This document shows, piece after piece, positions 26,490 through 36,167 of a stretch of DNA of 61,301 nt. The notes under the pieces are model-generated. The model was given only the letters and a program-made list of their open reading frames with translations. It searched no databases and was not told the origin of the DNA. The translations under genes were made by a program, and so were the position numbers. Origin of the DNA: Bacteroidales bacterium (GTDB taxonomy: Bacteria; Bacteroidota; Bacteroidia; Bacteroidales; VadinHA17); contig JALONR010000025.1 in the NCBI GenBank assembly GCA_025454815.1, positions 1 through 61,301 on the forward strand, read 5' to 3'. Position 1 is the stretch's first letter. Each line of letters begins with the position of its first letter.

Positions 26490-27740
26490 ATGCAGATAAA
26501 AATACTTCCTCTCTTCATACTGCTCCTCACGGCAACACTCTCCTGCTCGAAAGACCCGGTGAAAATAGGCCTGGAGTTGCTTCCTGACAGTGACTTCATT
26601 GAAATCTGGTCAACTGATACAGTGGGCATCAGGGCATATACCATGTATAACGAGGAGTCACTCTCCTCCGATAGTACCAAAATGATAGCCGGATCAATCT
26701 ATGACAGTTATTTCGGTACAACAAACTGTGACTTTGTGACACAGCTCAGGGTAATGAGCCCGTGGCCTGCAAAAGCATTCACGGTTGATTCCGTGAAGCT
26801 TGTCTTCATTCCGTCAAAGGTTTCGGGAGATACCACGGCAGTGCATTATATGAGGATATACGAAACCGGGACTGTGCTGACAGACACTGACGACTATTAC
26901 TCGGCCCAGAATCCTGACACGATCAATTTCCTGGGTCAGTACCTCCTGCCCAAGCTGATTGCAAACCAGTCAGTGTCAATCAAGCTTGACAGCTGGGTGG
27001 GCGAATACCTGATGAGGGATACAACCAAATTCTATCCCGCTGCAGATTTCTACAAGGAGTTTTTCAAGGGGCTGTACTTCGGTATCAGAAGTGAAACAAA
27101 CCCGATCCTGATGGAGATGAACGCATCACAGAATGCCAGCGTGGAACCTCTCGGGATTACTATTTTCTACCGTACTGATACCATAAGGTACACTTACTCC
27201 TTTGTCGCCACACACAGGGCCGTGAACTACAACAGGTTCACCCATAACCGCACCACTGCCGACCCGGATAAGCAGATCATCCATGTCAATGATCTGGTGG
27301 CTGATACTGCCGTTTACCTGCAGACTTACCAGGGGGTATATGTCAGGATCGATATGCCTTCGCTTGAAACTTTCAGGGGGGTGGACAACCTGGCTGTAAA
27401 CAAGGCAAGGATCATCGCCCCGGTGCATATTGACGAGGATACCTACAAGGAGAGCAGCATGCCGCCACGCGTTTATGTACGTTACCGCGACAGCGAGGGG
27501 AGGGAACTGCCCATACCTGATCTGCTCCATGATGTCTCCTTCATGGATGGGACATACTACAATGAGAAAGACTCCTACATCTTCAATATAACCACCTTTG
27601 TCCAGAAATACCTCGACGGCGAGATAGAGGAACCTACCGTGGAACTCTTCCTTCCGCTGACAGCAGTTCAGAACGTGATCTTCAAAGCCAACTCCAACGA
27701 GCCGGCTTTCAGACTGGAGTTCGCGTATACAGTATATTGA
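26490..27740 (+). CDS. DUF4270 lipoprotein
   Basis: The start at 26490 gives the lipoprotein signal MQIKILPLFILLLTATLSC, with the lipid-anchor cysteine at residue 19. The mature part begins with DPVKIGLELLPDSD, a recognisable DUF4270 start, and carries on as a beta-rich protein of 416 residues in all. It lies 25 bases after the glycogen-synthase-like gene and 24 bases before glmS. The role is unknown; location in the envelope is inferred from the lipobox. Confidence 0.83.
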   Translation: MQIKILPLFILLLTATLSCSKDPVKIGLELLPDSDFIEIWSTDTVGIRAYTMYNEESLSSDSTKMIAGSIYDSYFGTTNCDFVTQLRVMSPWPAKAFTVDSVKLVFIPSKVSGDTTAVHYMRIYETGTVLTDTDDYYSAQNPDTINFLGQYLLPKLIANQSVSIKLDSWVGEYLMRDTTKFYPAADFYKEFFKGLYFGIRSETNPILMEMNASQNASVEPLGITIFYRTDTIRYTYSFVATHRAVNYNRFTHNRTTADPDKQIIHVNDLVADTAVYLQTYQGVYVRIDMPSLETFRGVDNLAVNKARIIAPVHIDEDTYKESSMPPRVYVRYRDSEGRELPIPDLLHDVSFMDGTYYNEKDSYIFNITTFVQKYLDGEIEEPTVELFLPLTAVQNVIFKANSNEPAFRLEFAYTVY

Positions 27741-27764
27741 TTAACCAATATTTACGCATTACTT

Positions 27765-29603
27765 ATGTGTGGAATTGTAGGATACATAGGATCCCGTCCC
27801 GCCCGTGACATAGTCATTAACGGACTTAAGAGGCTGGAATACAGGGGTTATGATTCAGCGGGTATAGCCATCAGTGACGGTCAGCGAACAGAGATCTTCA
27901 AGTGTGCCGGCAGGGTCCGGGAGCTTGAGGAGATGGTAATGACCAAGGAGTTTGACGGCTCCATTGCGATGGGTCACACCAGGTGGGCCACCCATGGTGA
28001 GCCCAACGAGATAAATGCCCACCCGCAGGTATCATGCAGGGGTCATTTCATTGTTGTCCATAACGGAATCATTGAGAATTATTCACGCATCAAGAAGCAT
28101 CTTGAGAGCCGTGATGTGAAGTTTACCAGCCAGACTGACACAGAGGTGCTGGCCAACCTGATGGAACACCTTTATCTTGAGGGTGATCTCTCGGCAGAGC
28201 AGGCCATCATCATGGCCCTGAACAAGGTGGAAGGAACATACGGCATTGCCGTTTATTGCCGCGATGAACCCGGAAAACTCTTCGCCGCCAGGCTGGGGTC
28301 ACCGCTGGTTATAGGGGTTGGTGAGAACGAGAATTTCATTGCCTCTGATGCCACCCCGATAGTGGAGCATACCCAGAGGGTCATCTACCTCAATGATGAT
28401 GACCTCGCAGTGATCCGCAAGGATGAGATGGTGCTGAAAGCCATCAGGAACAAGCGGGTTGAACCCGAAGTGAAGGAGGTAGACCTGAAGCTTGGCGAGA
28501 TAGACAAGGAGGGATTCCCGCACTTCATGCTTAAGGAGATCTTCGAGCAACCGCGTGCAATACATGATACATTCAGGGGCAGGATACTGCCAAACCAGTC
28601 GGGGCTCATGCTCGGCGGACTGCATAACGTATTTGACACCATAGCATCAGCCGACAGGATAATGATAGTGGCCTGCGGCACATCATGGCATGCCGGGCTG
28701 GTGGGTGAATATATCATCGAGGAATACTGCCGCATACCCGTTGAGGTGGAATATGCCTCCGAGTTCAGGTACCGTGACCCGGTAATAAAGAAGGGGGACA
28801 TCGTTCTTGCCATCAGCCAGAGCGGTGAGACGGCAGACACGCTGGCTGCCATCCGCCTGGCGAAGGAACGCGGAGCGATGGTACTCGGGATCTGCAACGT
28901 GGTGGGTTCATCCATCTCGCGTGAGACAAATGCCGGCGTATTTACCCATGCGGGTCCTGAGATAGGCGTTGCCTCAACAAAAGCCTTCACCACGCAGGTA
29001 GTGACCCTGGCAATGATTGCCTTCGAAGTGGGTTACCGCAAGGGACTGCTTGACGAGGTGCGCTACCGCGATCTTATACATCAGCTGACCTCCCTTCCTG
29101 AAAAGGTGGAGGTGGCCCTCAGGATGAATGAGAAGGCACTTGACCTGGCGAAGATTTACAAGGATTCAACCAATGCCCTCTACCTGGGAAGGGGTCTGCT
29201 CTATCCCGTGGCGATGGAGGGAGCCCTCAAGCTTAAGGAGATATCGTATATCCATGCCGAAGGCTATCCTGCCGCTGAGATGAAGCACGGGCCGATAGCC
29301 CTGATAGATGAACATATGCCGGTCGTGGTGGTGGCCACCAAGGAGAACTCCTACGACAAGATCGTAAGCAACATACAGGAGGTCAAGGCACGTAAGGGAC
29401 AGATAATCGCGGTTGTGACGGAAGGTGACCAGGTGATATCCCGCATGGCAGATCATGTGATGGAGGTTCCGGAGTCCATTTCGGTGTTTGCCCCGGTGCT
29501 GGCCGTGGTGCCGCTGCAGCTTCTCTCATATCACATTGCCGTCCTTCGGGGATGCGATGTGGACCAGCCGAGGAATCTCGCCAAATCAGTAACTGTGGAA
29601 TAA
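27765..29603 (+). CDS. glmS: Glutamine--fructose-6-phosphate aminotransferase (isomerizing)
   Basis: GlmS makes glucosamine 6-phosphate, the first committed step to UDP-GlcNAc for peptidoglycan, lipopolysaccharide and the Wbp pathway encoded 4 kb downstream. The 612 residues have the N-terminal nucleophile Cys2 (MCGIVGYIG), an Ntn-glutaminase domain with the GHTRWATHG block, two SIS domains (SQSGETADTLAA, STKAFTTQ) and the conserved C-terminus DQPRNLAKSVTVE. No glmS riboswitch is seen; the 24-base upstream gap is too short for one. Confidence 0.96.
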   Translation: MCGIVGYIGSRPARDIVINGLKRLEYRGYDSAGIAISDGQRTEIFKCAGRVRELEEMVMTKEFDGSIAMGHTRWATHGEPNEINAHPQVSCRGHFIVVHNGIIENYSRIKKHLESRDVKFTSQTDTEVLANLMEHLYLEGDLSAEQAIIMALNKVEGTYGIAVYCRDEPGKLFAARLGSPLVIGVGENENFIASDATPIVEHTQRVIYLNDDDLAVIRKDEMVLKAIRNKRVEPEVKEVDLKLGEIDKEGFPHFMLKEIFEQPRAIHDTFRGRILPNQSGLMLGGLHNVFDTIASADRIMIVACGTSWHAGLVGEYIIEEYCRIPVEVEYASEFRYRDPVIKKGDIVLAISQSGETADTLAAIRLAKERGAMVLGICNVVGSSISRETNAGVFTHAGPEIGVASTKAFTTQVVTLAMIAFEVGYRKGLLDEVRYRDLIHQLTSLPEKVEVALRMNEKALDLAKIYKDSTNALYLGRGLLYPVAMEGALKLKEISYIHAEGYPAAEMKHGPIALIDEHMPVVVVATKENSYDKIVSNIQEVKARKGQIIAVVTEGDQVISRMADHVMEVPESISVFAPVLAVVPLQLLSYHIAVLRGCDVDQPRNLAKSVTVE

Positions 29604-29618
29604 TAAAAACCGGGAATC

Positions 29619-31607
29619 ATGGCTGACGGTTACAGAAGTCTTAGTATCGGAGAGATACGCGGCCTCGAAGCAGCAGGCTGCAGGAGCAACTCCTGGGAGA
29701 GTGTCTTTGTAAAGGACCCGTTCAATGCCGAGCGGATACAGAACGTTACCTTCTCGGGGGTTGTCAGGATGGGTCTCTTCAACGGTGTGGCGCGCGAGAG
29801 GTGCGGACTGCCGCTCCTTCACGGCATAAAGAATGCCCATATCCATAACTGCACCATTGCCGATAATGTCACCATCACTGACATCACAGGCTTCATTGCC
29901 AATTATGACATCGGCGAGGGTGTGGTAATCAGAAACTGCGGTCATATCTCCACCGAGGGACGTACCTCATTCGGCAACGGCACCCGCGTGGCTGTACTCA
30001 ATGAGACCGGCGGCAGGGAGGTTCCCATCTGGGACAGGCTCACCTCACACATGGCCTATATCATCACACTCTACCGGCACAGGCCGGCAGCCATAGAGGT
30101 AATTGAAAAACTGATTGCAGACTATACTGATAGCGTCAAATCTGACCGCGGTGAGATAGGCTCTGGTTCATACATCGCCGGCTGCGGAACCATCAAGAAC
30201 GTAAGGATAGGCAACGGAGCGGTGATAGAGGATGTATCACGGCTGGCCGAGGGATCTGTCAACAGCTCGTTCAAGGATCCGGTTTATATAGGCAATGATG
30301 TGATAATGGATCACTTTATCATCTGCTCCGGGTCAAAGGTCAATGATGCAGCGGTGATAGACAAGTGCTTCATAGGCCAGGGATGCACCCTTTCCAAGCA
30401 GTATTCTGCCGAGAACTCTCTCTTCTTCTCAAACTGCGGAGGTTACCACGGTGAGGCCTGCTCGATATTTGCAGGCCCCTTTACCGTCACCCACCATAAA
30501 TCGACCCTGCTCATTGCCGGCATCTTCTCATTCATGAACGCCGGCAGCGGCTCCAACCAGAGCAACCACATGTACAAGCTGGGCCCGATACACCAGGGTA
30601 TCATGGAGAGAGGATCAAAGACCACCTCCGACTCATATGTGCTGTGGCCATCGCGCATCGGACCCTTCACGCTGGTGGTGGGCCGTCACTATCATAACGT
30701 TGATACCACATCATTCCCCTTTTCATACCTTACCGAAGTAAGCTATGAGTCACAGCTGATCCCGGGAATAAACCTCCGTTCGGTGGGTACCATCCGTGAT
30801 GCCCAGAAGTGGCCGAAGCGTGATGCACGCAAAGACCCGAAGAAGCTTGACCAGATAAACTATAATCTCCTCAGTCCGTTCACCGTGGGTAAAATGATGA
30901 AGGGGAGGGAACTGCTGAAGAAAATGCTTCAGGATAATCCCGGCCAGGAGATCATCACCTTTGACAGGATGAGGATGAAGACCTCGGCTGCTGAGCGGGG
31001 AGTGAATCTCTACCAGATGGGGATTGACAAATTCATCGGCAACTCGGTGATAAAGAGGCTTGAAGGAACCGTCTTCAGTAATGATGATGAGATACGGAGG
31101 CGACTGAAGCCTGCGAGCAACAAGGGTACGGGCGACTGGATTGACATGGCCGGGCTGATAACCCCGTTGAGCTCAATTGAGGAAGTGCTTTCTGCAATTG
31201 AGGGGCATGAGATGAAGAATGCTGATGCCATCAACAGGAGCTTCGAGAACATCCACAAGCATTATTACGAACTGGAATGGGCATGGGTATATGACCGCCT
31301 GCCACAGGAGACAGGCAAGCCTAACGATGAGCTCACCGCCTCAGACATTATTGAGATAGTGGAGCGGTGGAAGAAGAGTGTGGTTGACCTTGACAGGATG
31401 CTGTATGAGGATGCCCGCAAGGAATTCACCCTCTCGTCGATGACCGGTTTTGGCATTGACGGTGATGATGAGGTCAAGAAGCGCGACTTTGAGCAGGTGA
31501 GGGGCGATTTTGAAAAGAACGGCGTTGTGCTCGCAATCCTTGATCACATAAAGGTCAAGACCGAGCTGGGGGATGAGCTGATAGGGCGCCTTCAGCATAA
31601 GGCGTAG
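29619..31607 (+). CDS. DUF4954 family protein (predicted left-handed beta-helix)
   Basis: A 662-residue protein that begins 15 bases after glmS, the usual place for DUF4954 in Bacteroidota. The first two thirds have spaced hexapeptide-like turns (IHNCTIADNVTITDITG, VRIGNGAVIEDVSRLAEG, GNDVIMDHFIICSGSKV), as in left-handed beta-helix acyl- and nucleotidyl-transferases. The last third is helical and carries no motif I know. The neighbourhood suggests work on amino sugars, but no activity is known and I do not assign one. Confidence 0.82.
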   Translation: MADGYRSLSIGEIRGLEAAGCRSNSWESVFVKDPFNAERIQNVTFSGVVRMGLFNGVARERCGLPLLHGIKNAHIHNCTIADNVTITDITGFIANYDIGEGVVIRNCGHISTEGRTSFGNGTRVAVLNETGGREVPIWDRLTSHMAYIITLYRHRPAAIEVIEKLIADYTDSVKSDRGEIGSGSYIAGCGTIKNVRIGNGAVIEDVSRLAEGSVNSSFKDPVYIGNDVIMDHFIICSGSKVNDAAVIDKCFIGQGCTLSKQYSAENSLFFSNCGGYHGEACSIFAGPFTVTHHKSTLLIAGIFSFMNAGSGSNQSNHMYKLGPIHQGIMERGSKTTSDSYVLWPSRIGPFTLVVGRHYHNVDTTSFPFSYLTEVSYESQLIPGINLRSVGTIRDAQKWPKRDARKDPKKLDQINYNLLSPFTVGKMMKGRELLKKMLQDNPGQEIITFDRMRMKTSAAERGVNLYQMGIDKFIGNSVIKRLEGTVFSNDDEIRRRLKPASNKGTGDWIDMAGLITPLSSIEEVLSAIEGHEMKNADAINRSFENIHKHYYELEWAWVYDRLPQETGKPNDELTASDIIEIVERWKKSVVDLDRMLYEDARKEFTLSSMTGFGIDGDDEVKKRDFEQVRGDFEKNGVVLAILDHIKVKTELGDELIGRLQHKA

Positions 31608-31619
31608 GAGAAGAGACAT

Positions 31620-31718
31620 TAGGCAAGAGGAAGTAGGCAGTAGTGAAAATATTCACGGCACTTCAGCTAATACCCTGTCATTGTCAACACTCTTGCCTAT
31701 TGCCAAATGCCTATCGCC
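31620..31718. repeat. Inverted pair of heptamer-type repeats in a convergent gap
   Basis: TAGGCAAGAG (31620-31629) is the exact reverse complement of CTCTTGCCTA (31690-31699). The right arm, read on the minus strand, is an array GGCGATA-GGCATTT-GGCAATA-GGCAAG with period 7. A small hairpin GTGAA-AATA-TTCAC lies between the arms at 31643-31656. The gap separates the convergent DUF4954 and rfbB genes, so it may also serve as a transcription end. Confidence 0.6.
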
Positions 31719-32774
31719 TTATCTGGTTCCGTACATTTCCTCGTAATACCTCGAATAATCTCCGGAGATGATTGCCGAGAGCCATTTTTCATTGGCAAGG
31801 TACCAGTCAACGGTCATCTCAAGTCCCTGTTCAAAGGTTACCGAGGGTTTCCAACCAAGCTCCTTGTGCAGCTTGCTGCTGTCAATGGCATAGCGGAGGT
31901 CATGACCGGCACGGTCTGTCACGAAAGTGATCAGCTCCTCCGAGCTTCCTGAGACCCTTCCCAGCTTTCTGTCCATTATACGGCATAGAAGCCTGACCAG
32001 GTCAATGTTCTTCCACTCGTTGTCGCCTCCCACATTGTATGTCTCTCCCGGCCTGCCCCGGTGGAAGATGTCATCAATGGCTGCAGCATGATCCTCAACA
32101 TACAGCCAGTCGCGGATGTTCTCCCCCTTACCGTAAACGGGTATCTGCTTCTGAGTCTTTATGTTGTTGATGGTCAATGGGATCAGTTTCTCCGGAAACT
32201 GGTTCGGGCCATAGTTGTTCGAGCAGTTTGAGATGACGAACGGCAGCTTATATGTATTACCGAAAGCCCTGACCATATGGTCTGAGCTGGCCTTGGAGGC
32301 AGAATAGGGACTGCGCGGGTCGTACGGCGTCTGCTCGGTGAAGAAGCCTCCGTGCTCAAGTGATCCGTAGACCTCGTCAGTGGAGATATGATAGAAGAGT
32401 TTCTCTGAATTTGATGCCGGCTTCACATCACGGAAAGCAGCAAGCAGGTTGACCGTACCGACGATATTGGTATATATGAACTCGTCTGGAGATGTAATTG
32501 ACCTGTCAACGTGTGATTCAGCTGCAAGGTGTATCACGCCGTCAAACCGGAATTCATCGAAAATGGAGTTGACTGCCTTCTTGTCAACGATGTCGATCTT
32601 GCGGAAGAGGTAATTAGGTCTCTTTTCAATGTCAGTGAGATTACCCAGGTTTCCGGCATAGGTCAGTTTGTCGGCGTTGACGATCCTGTATTCAGGATAA
32701 TTGTTCACAAACCGCCTGATGACATGTGATCCTATGAAGCCGGCCCCGCCGGTGATGAGTATGGTTCTCTTCAT
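31719..32774 (-). CDS. rfbB: dTDP-glucose 4,6-dehydratase
   Basis: RfbB turns dTDP-glucose into dTDP-4-keto-6-deoxyglucose. The 351 residues from the ATG at 32774 show the NAD-binding TGGAGFIGSH, the catalytic HISTDEVYG and the YSASK pair, all typical of the enzyme rather than of other short-chain epimerases. The ATG shares one base with the galE stop codon (TAATG), so translation is coupled. The other dTDP-rhamnose genes (rfbA, rfbC, rfbD) are not in the window. It is the last gene of the nucleotide-sugar cluster. Confidence 0.93.
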   Translation of the reverse strand: MKRTILITGGAGFIGSHVIRRFVNNYPEYRIVNADKLTYAGNLGNLTDIEKRPNYLFRKIDIVDKKAVNSIFDEFRFDGVIHLAAESHVDRSITSPDEFIYTNIVGTVNLLAAFRDVKPASNSEKLFYHISTDEVYGSLEHGGFFTEQTPYDPRSPYSASKASSDHMVRAFGNTYKLPFVISNCSNNYGPNQFPEKLIPLTINNIKTQKQIPVYGKGENIRDWLYVEDHAAAIDDIFHRGRPGETYNVGGDNEWKNIDLVRLLCRIMDRKLGRVSGSSEELITFVTDRAGHDLRYAIDSSKLHKELGWKPSVTFEQGLEMTVDWYLANEKWLSAIISGDYSRYYEEMYGTR

Positions 32775-33802
32775 TATTCCTTGTTTTTCAGCCTGTTTTC
32801 CCATCGCCATGCAGTCTCCATGGCCTCCTCGATTGATATCTCCGTCTTCCATCCCAGTTCCCTGTTGGCCAGTGACGGATCGGCCCAGATTTTTTCAATG
32901 TCGCCGGCCCTGCGGTCAGTAACCGAGTATTTCAGCTTCACCCCGGTGGCTTTTTCAAAGGCAGCTATTGCCTCAAGTACGGAGACACCTTTGCCCATTC
33001 CAAGGTTGAACACCTCATAGTTTGATTTGTTCTGACCCTCAAGCATTCTCTGCAGGGCTGTCACGTGGGCCTTTGCCAGGTCAACCACATGCAGGTAGTC
33101 GCGTATGCATGATCCGTCAGGAGTGTCGTAATCGGTTCCGAAGACTTTCAGCTCCTCGCGGAGGCCCATGGCAGTCTGGGTTATGAATGGCACAAGGTTC
33201 TCGGGCACGCCTTGCGGAAGCTCGCCCAGGAATGCTGTGGGGTGGGCCCCGATGGGGTTGAAGTACCTGAGTGATACAGCTTTCTGTGAAGGTCTTGCGG
33301 CCATGGTGTCACGGATGATAATCTCCCCGGCCTGCTTTGTATAGCCATACGGCGAAGCAGCCTCCTTAACCGGCGATGCCTCGGTAACGGGCAGGGTGTC
33401 AGGCTGGCCGTAGACGGTGCACGATGAGGAGAAGACCATTACCGGTGAGTTATGGCGCTCCATCATCTCAAGCAGGTTCATGAGGGAGACCAGGTTATTG
33501 CGGAAGTATTCAAGGGGTTTCCGTACCGATTCACCCACCGCCTTGTAGGCTGCAAAGTGGATGATGGCATCAATCCTCCCCTCTGCAACAAACACCTCCT
33601 CAAGCTTCTGAATGTCACAAAGGTCATACTGCCAGAACTTCGGGGTAACCCCGGTGATGGCACGGATGCCCTCCAGCACCGATATATCCGAGTTGTACAG
33701 GTTATCAATGATCACCACCTCAAACCCGTCGGCAATAAGCTCGACGGCGGTGTGTGACCCGATGTAGCCTGTCCCTCCTGTGACAATTATCTTCTTCTTC
33801 AT
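32774..33802 (-). CDS. galE: UDP-glucose 4-epimerase
   Basis: GalE interconverts UDP-glucose and UDP-galactose, or the N-acetyl forms in some homologues. The 342 residues begin MKKKIIVTGGTGYIGSH and carry the catalytic VFSSSCTVYG and YGYTK motifs and an NPIGAH block that fits GalE. The ATG at 33802 overlaps the upstream stop codon by one base (TGATG). The cluster context makes a UDP-GlcNAc/GalNAc activity possible; sequence alone does not settle the substrate. Confidence 0.92.
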   Translation of the reverse strand: MKKKIIVTGGTGYIGSHTAVELIADGFEVVIIDNLYNSDISVLEGIRAITGVTPKFWQYDLCDIQKLEEVFVAEGRIDAIIHFAAYKAVGESVRKPLEYFRNNLVSLMNLLEMMERHNSPVMVFSSSCTVYGQPDTLPVTEASPVKEAASPYGYTKQAGEIIIRDTMAARPSQKAVSLRYFNPIGAHPTAFLGELPQGVPENLVPFITQTAMGLREELKVFGTDYDTPDGSCIRDYLHVVDLAKAHVTALQRMLEGQNKSNYEVFNLGMGKGVSVLEAIAAFEKATGVKLKYSVTDRRAGDIEKIWADPSLANRELGWKTEISIEEAMETAWRWENRLKNKE

Positions 33803-35091
33803 CAGAGACTCCAGTAGGTAAGCCACTTCATTTTGTTCCTGTAGAGCCCCTTCAGGTCAACAAGTATTCCTCTCTCACTGAGCAGGTCAAGAAAGTACTT
33901 CTCATCCAGGTCGCGGTATTCCTTATGTGCCACTGCAACAACAATGGCGTCATATTTTCCTTCGGGTCCCTTTTTTAGGTCGAGGCCGTATTCGTGCTTC
34001 ACCTCCTCGCGTGATGCCCCCGGGTCAATGACATCAACCTCCACACCGAAGTCGCGCAGTTCATTCACCACATCAATCACTTTCGAGTTGCGGATATCGG
34101 TGACATCCTCCTTGAAGGTCATCCCCATCACCAGGACGCGGGCCCGGTCAGGACTCTTGTGTGCTGCAATGAGCTTCTTCACTGTCTCCTTGCCGGCATA
34201 GGCTCCCATGCTGTCATTGGTGAACCTTCCGGAGTCGATCATCTGGGGGTGGTAACCCATGGCCTTGGCCCTGTATGAGAGGTAGTAGGGGTCAACGCCG
34301 ATGCAGTGGCCTCCCACCAGGCCCGGGTAGAACTTCAGGAAGTTCCATTTTGTCCCTGCGGCTTCGAGAACCTCGTAAGTATTGATACCCATCCGGTTGA
34401 AGATGATGGAAAGTTCATTCATGAAGGCGATGTTGATGTCGCGCTGGGTGTTCTCGATGATCTTGGCTGCCTCGGCCACCTTGATTGATGAGGCGCGGTG
34501 CACACCTGCCTCGATGATCAGTTCGTATGTTTTGGCGATGTTTTCGGCCGATTCTGCATCGCATCCGCTGGTCACCTTGACGATTTTGGTCAGGGTATGG
34601 TTCCGGTCGCCCGGGTTGATGCGCTCTGGTGAGAATCCTATTTTGAAATCTGCCGGGCACTTCAGCCCCGAGTATTTCTCCAGCACCGGGAGGCAGTCCT
34701 CCTCTGTGCAGCCCGGGTAAACAGTTGATTCATAAACCACATAATCACCTTTTTTAAGTATCCGTCCCACGGTCTCCGATGCTTTCAGCACGGGACCCAG
34801 GTCAGGGAGATTGTGCCTGGTTACCGGGGTGGGTACGGCAATGATATGGAATGAAGCCTCGCGCAGGTCTTCCGGGTCAGATGTCAGTTTTATATCAGTT
34901 CCTTCAAATGCCTCATGATCAAGTTCATTGCTGGGGTCAATCCCTTTTTTCATCAGCTCAACACGGTCAGGCCTGATGTCAAAACCGATGACGCTGATCT
35001 TTTTTGCAAACTCGAGGGCAATGGGCAGGCCTACATAGCCGAGGCCGATGAGGGAGAGTTTTGCTTCTCCTTTTACAAGCTTATCGTACAT
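33802..35091 (-). CDS. wbpA: UDP-N-acetylglucosamine 6-dehydrogenase (WbpA/TviB type)
   Basis: This 429-residue nucleotide-sugar dehydrogenase oxidises C6 of the sugar twice, giving a uronic acid. It has the NAD-binding LIGLGYVGLP near the start, a central domain with EAAKIIENTQRDINIAFMNE and the catalytic Cys263 in VGGHCIGVDPYYL. These forms are typical of the WbpA/TviB branch acting on UDP-GlcNAc, and the wbpB, wbpD and wbpE neighbours support that substrate. It starts 96 bases after wbpB and overlaps galE by one base. UDP-glucose dehydrogenase activity is the less likely alternative. Confidence 0.88.
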   Translation of the reverse strand: MYDKLVKGEAKLSLIGLGYVGLPIALEFAKKISVIGFDIRPDRVELMKKGIDPSNELDHEAFEGTDIKLTSDPEDLREASFHIIAVPTPVTRHNLPDLGPVLKASETVGRILKKGDYVVYESTVYPGCTEEDCLPVLEKYSGLKCPADFKIGFSPERINPGDRNHTLTKIVKVTSGCDAESAENIAKTYELIIEAGVHRASSIKVAEAAKIIENTQRDINIAFMNELSIIFNRMGINTYEVLEAAGTKWNFLKFYPGLVGGHCIGVDPYYLSYRAKAMGYHPQMIDSGRFTNDSMGAYAGKETVKKLIAAHKSPDRARVLVMGMTFKEDVTDIRNSKVIDVVNELRDFGVEVDVIDPGASREEVKHEYGLDLKKGPEGKYDAIVVAVAHKEYRDLDEKYFLDLLSERGILVDLKGLYRNKMKWLTYWSL

Positions 35092-35187
35092 ATTCGTTCA
35101 GATATTTAATAATCTTTTTATTGTTTGAATGGAACTTACATGAAATCAATAATCGACTCCTTTCGGGGACTTTTGTTCATGCAGGTT

Positions 35188-36138
35188 TCATCTTTTTGTC
35201 AGGGGATGGTATTCTCCTGCAAGCACCGAGAGTGCCGAGTTTCTTATCTGGTAAACTGTTTCTATGCTCTGGCGGGCATCATCGAGGCCGTATCCGTTTC
35301 CAGCCAGTATTTCCCGGTAAGTGACGGTGTGGAGGTCTGTGAATCCTTCCGAGAACTCCAGTTCCTCTCCGTCAACCGTGATATTCCTGTAAGTCCTTTT
35401 TCCCTTCTCCTTCGCCTGGGCGGGCAGGTCATTGCAGTCGATGCTCAGGAACCATCTGACTCTTGCATTCTCAAGTTCAAGGTAACCTGATGCCTTGTCA
35501 CGTTCAAGCAGGTGCACCCTGTTGGAGACCACCGGCCCGAAGATCCAGCCCAGCATGTCAAAGAAGTGGACACCTATGTTGGTGGCAATGCCGCCTGATT
35601 TGTTGACATCACCCTTCCAGGAGATGTGGTACCAGTTTCCGCGGCTGGTGATATAGGTGAGGTCAATGTCATGTTTCTTGTTTCCAGGATTGGCTTTGAT
35701 CCGTTCACGGAGCTCGATTATCACCGGGTGATACCTGAGTTGAAGAATGTTGTATATCCTGCGGCCGGTCTCCTTTTCTATTTCCTGCAATGCCTCAATG
35801 TTCCAGGGGTTGAGTACTACAGGTTTTTCGCAGATCGCATCAGCCTGGTGACGCAGGGCGAATCTTATGTGAGAGTCATGCAGGTAATTTGGTGAGCAGA
35901 TGCTCACGTAATCAAGCTGTACTCCTACTCTCTTCAGCTTATCGACATGACGGTCGAACCGTTCGAATTCAACAAAAAAATCACTCTCAGGGAAGTAGCT
36001 GTCGAGTTTTCCGACACAATCGAATTTGTCGAGGCTGGCGAGAAGGTGGTTGCCTGTATCCTTTATGGCCCTGAGGTGTCGTTCGGCTATATAGCCTGCA
36101 ATCCCTATGAGCCCGAAGTTCCTTGGGGCATTGTTCAT
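35188..36138 (-). CDS. wbpB: UDP-GlcNAcA 3-dehydrogenase, Gfo/Idh family
   Basis: WbpB oxidises C3 of UDP-N-acetylglucosaminuronic acid so that WbpE can aminate it. The 316 residues follow the WbpB/WlbA pattern closely: LIGIAGYIAERHLRAIKDTG at the nucleotide site, LDYVSICSPNYLH, the CEKP motif, LTYITSRGNWY, TNIGVHFFDMLGWIFG and EFSEGFTDLHT. It lies between wbpD (29 bases upstream) and wbpA. In other species the enzyme recycles its tightly bound NADH with 2-oxoglutarate produced by the WbpE reaction, which explains the constant pairing with wbpE. Confidence 0.92.
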   Translation of the reverse strand: MNNAPRNFGLIGIAGYIAERHLRAIKDTGNHLLASLDKFDCVGKLDSYFPESDFFVEFERFDRHVDKLKRVGVQLDYVSICSPNYLHDSHIRFALRHQADAICEKPVVLNPWNIEALQEIEKETGRRIYNILQLRYHPVIIELRERIKANPGNKKHDIDLTYITSRGNWYHISWKGDVNKSGGIATNIGVHFFDMLGWIFGPVVSNRVHLLERDKASGYLELENARVRWFLSIDCNDLPAQAKEKGKRTYRNITVDGEELEFSEGFTDLHTVTYREILAGNGYGLDDARQSIETVYQIRNSALSVLAGEYHPLTKR

Positions 36139-36167
36139 CAGAATGTTATTAGAAAGTCATAAAAGTA

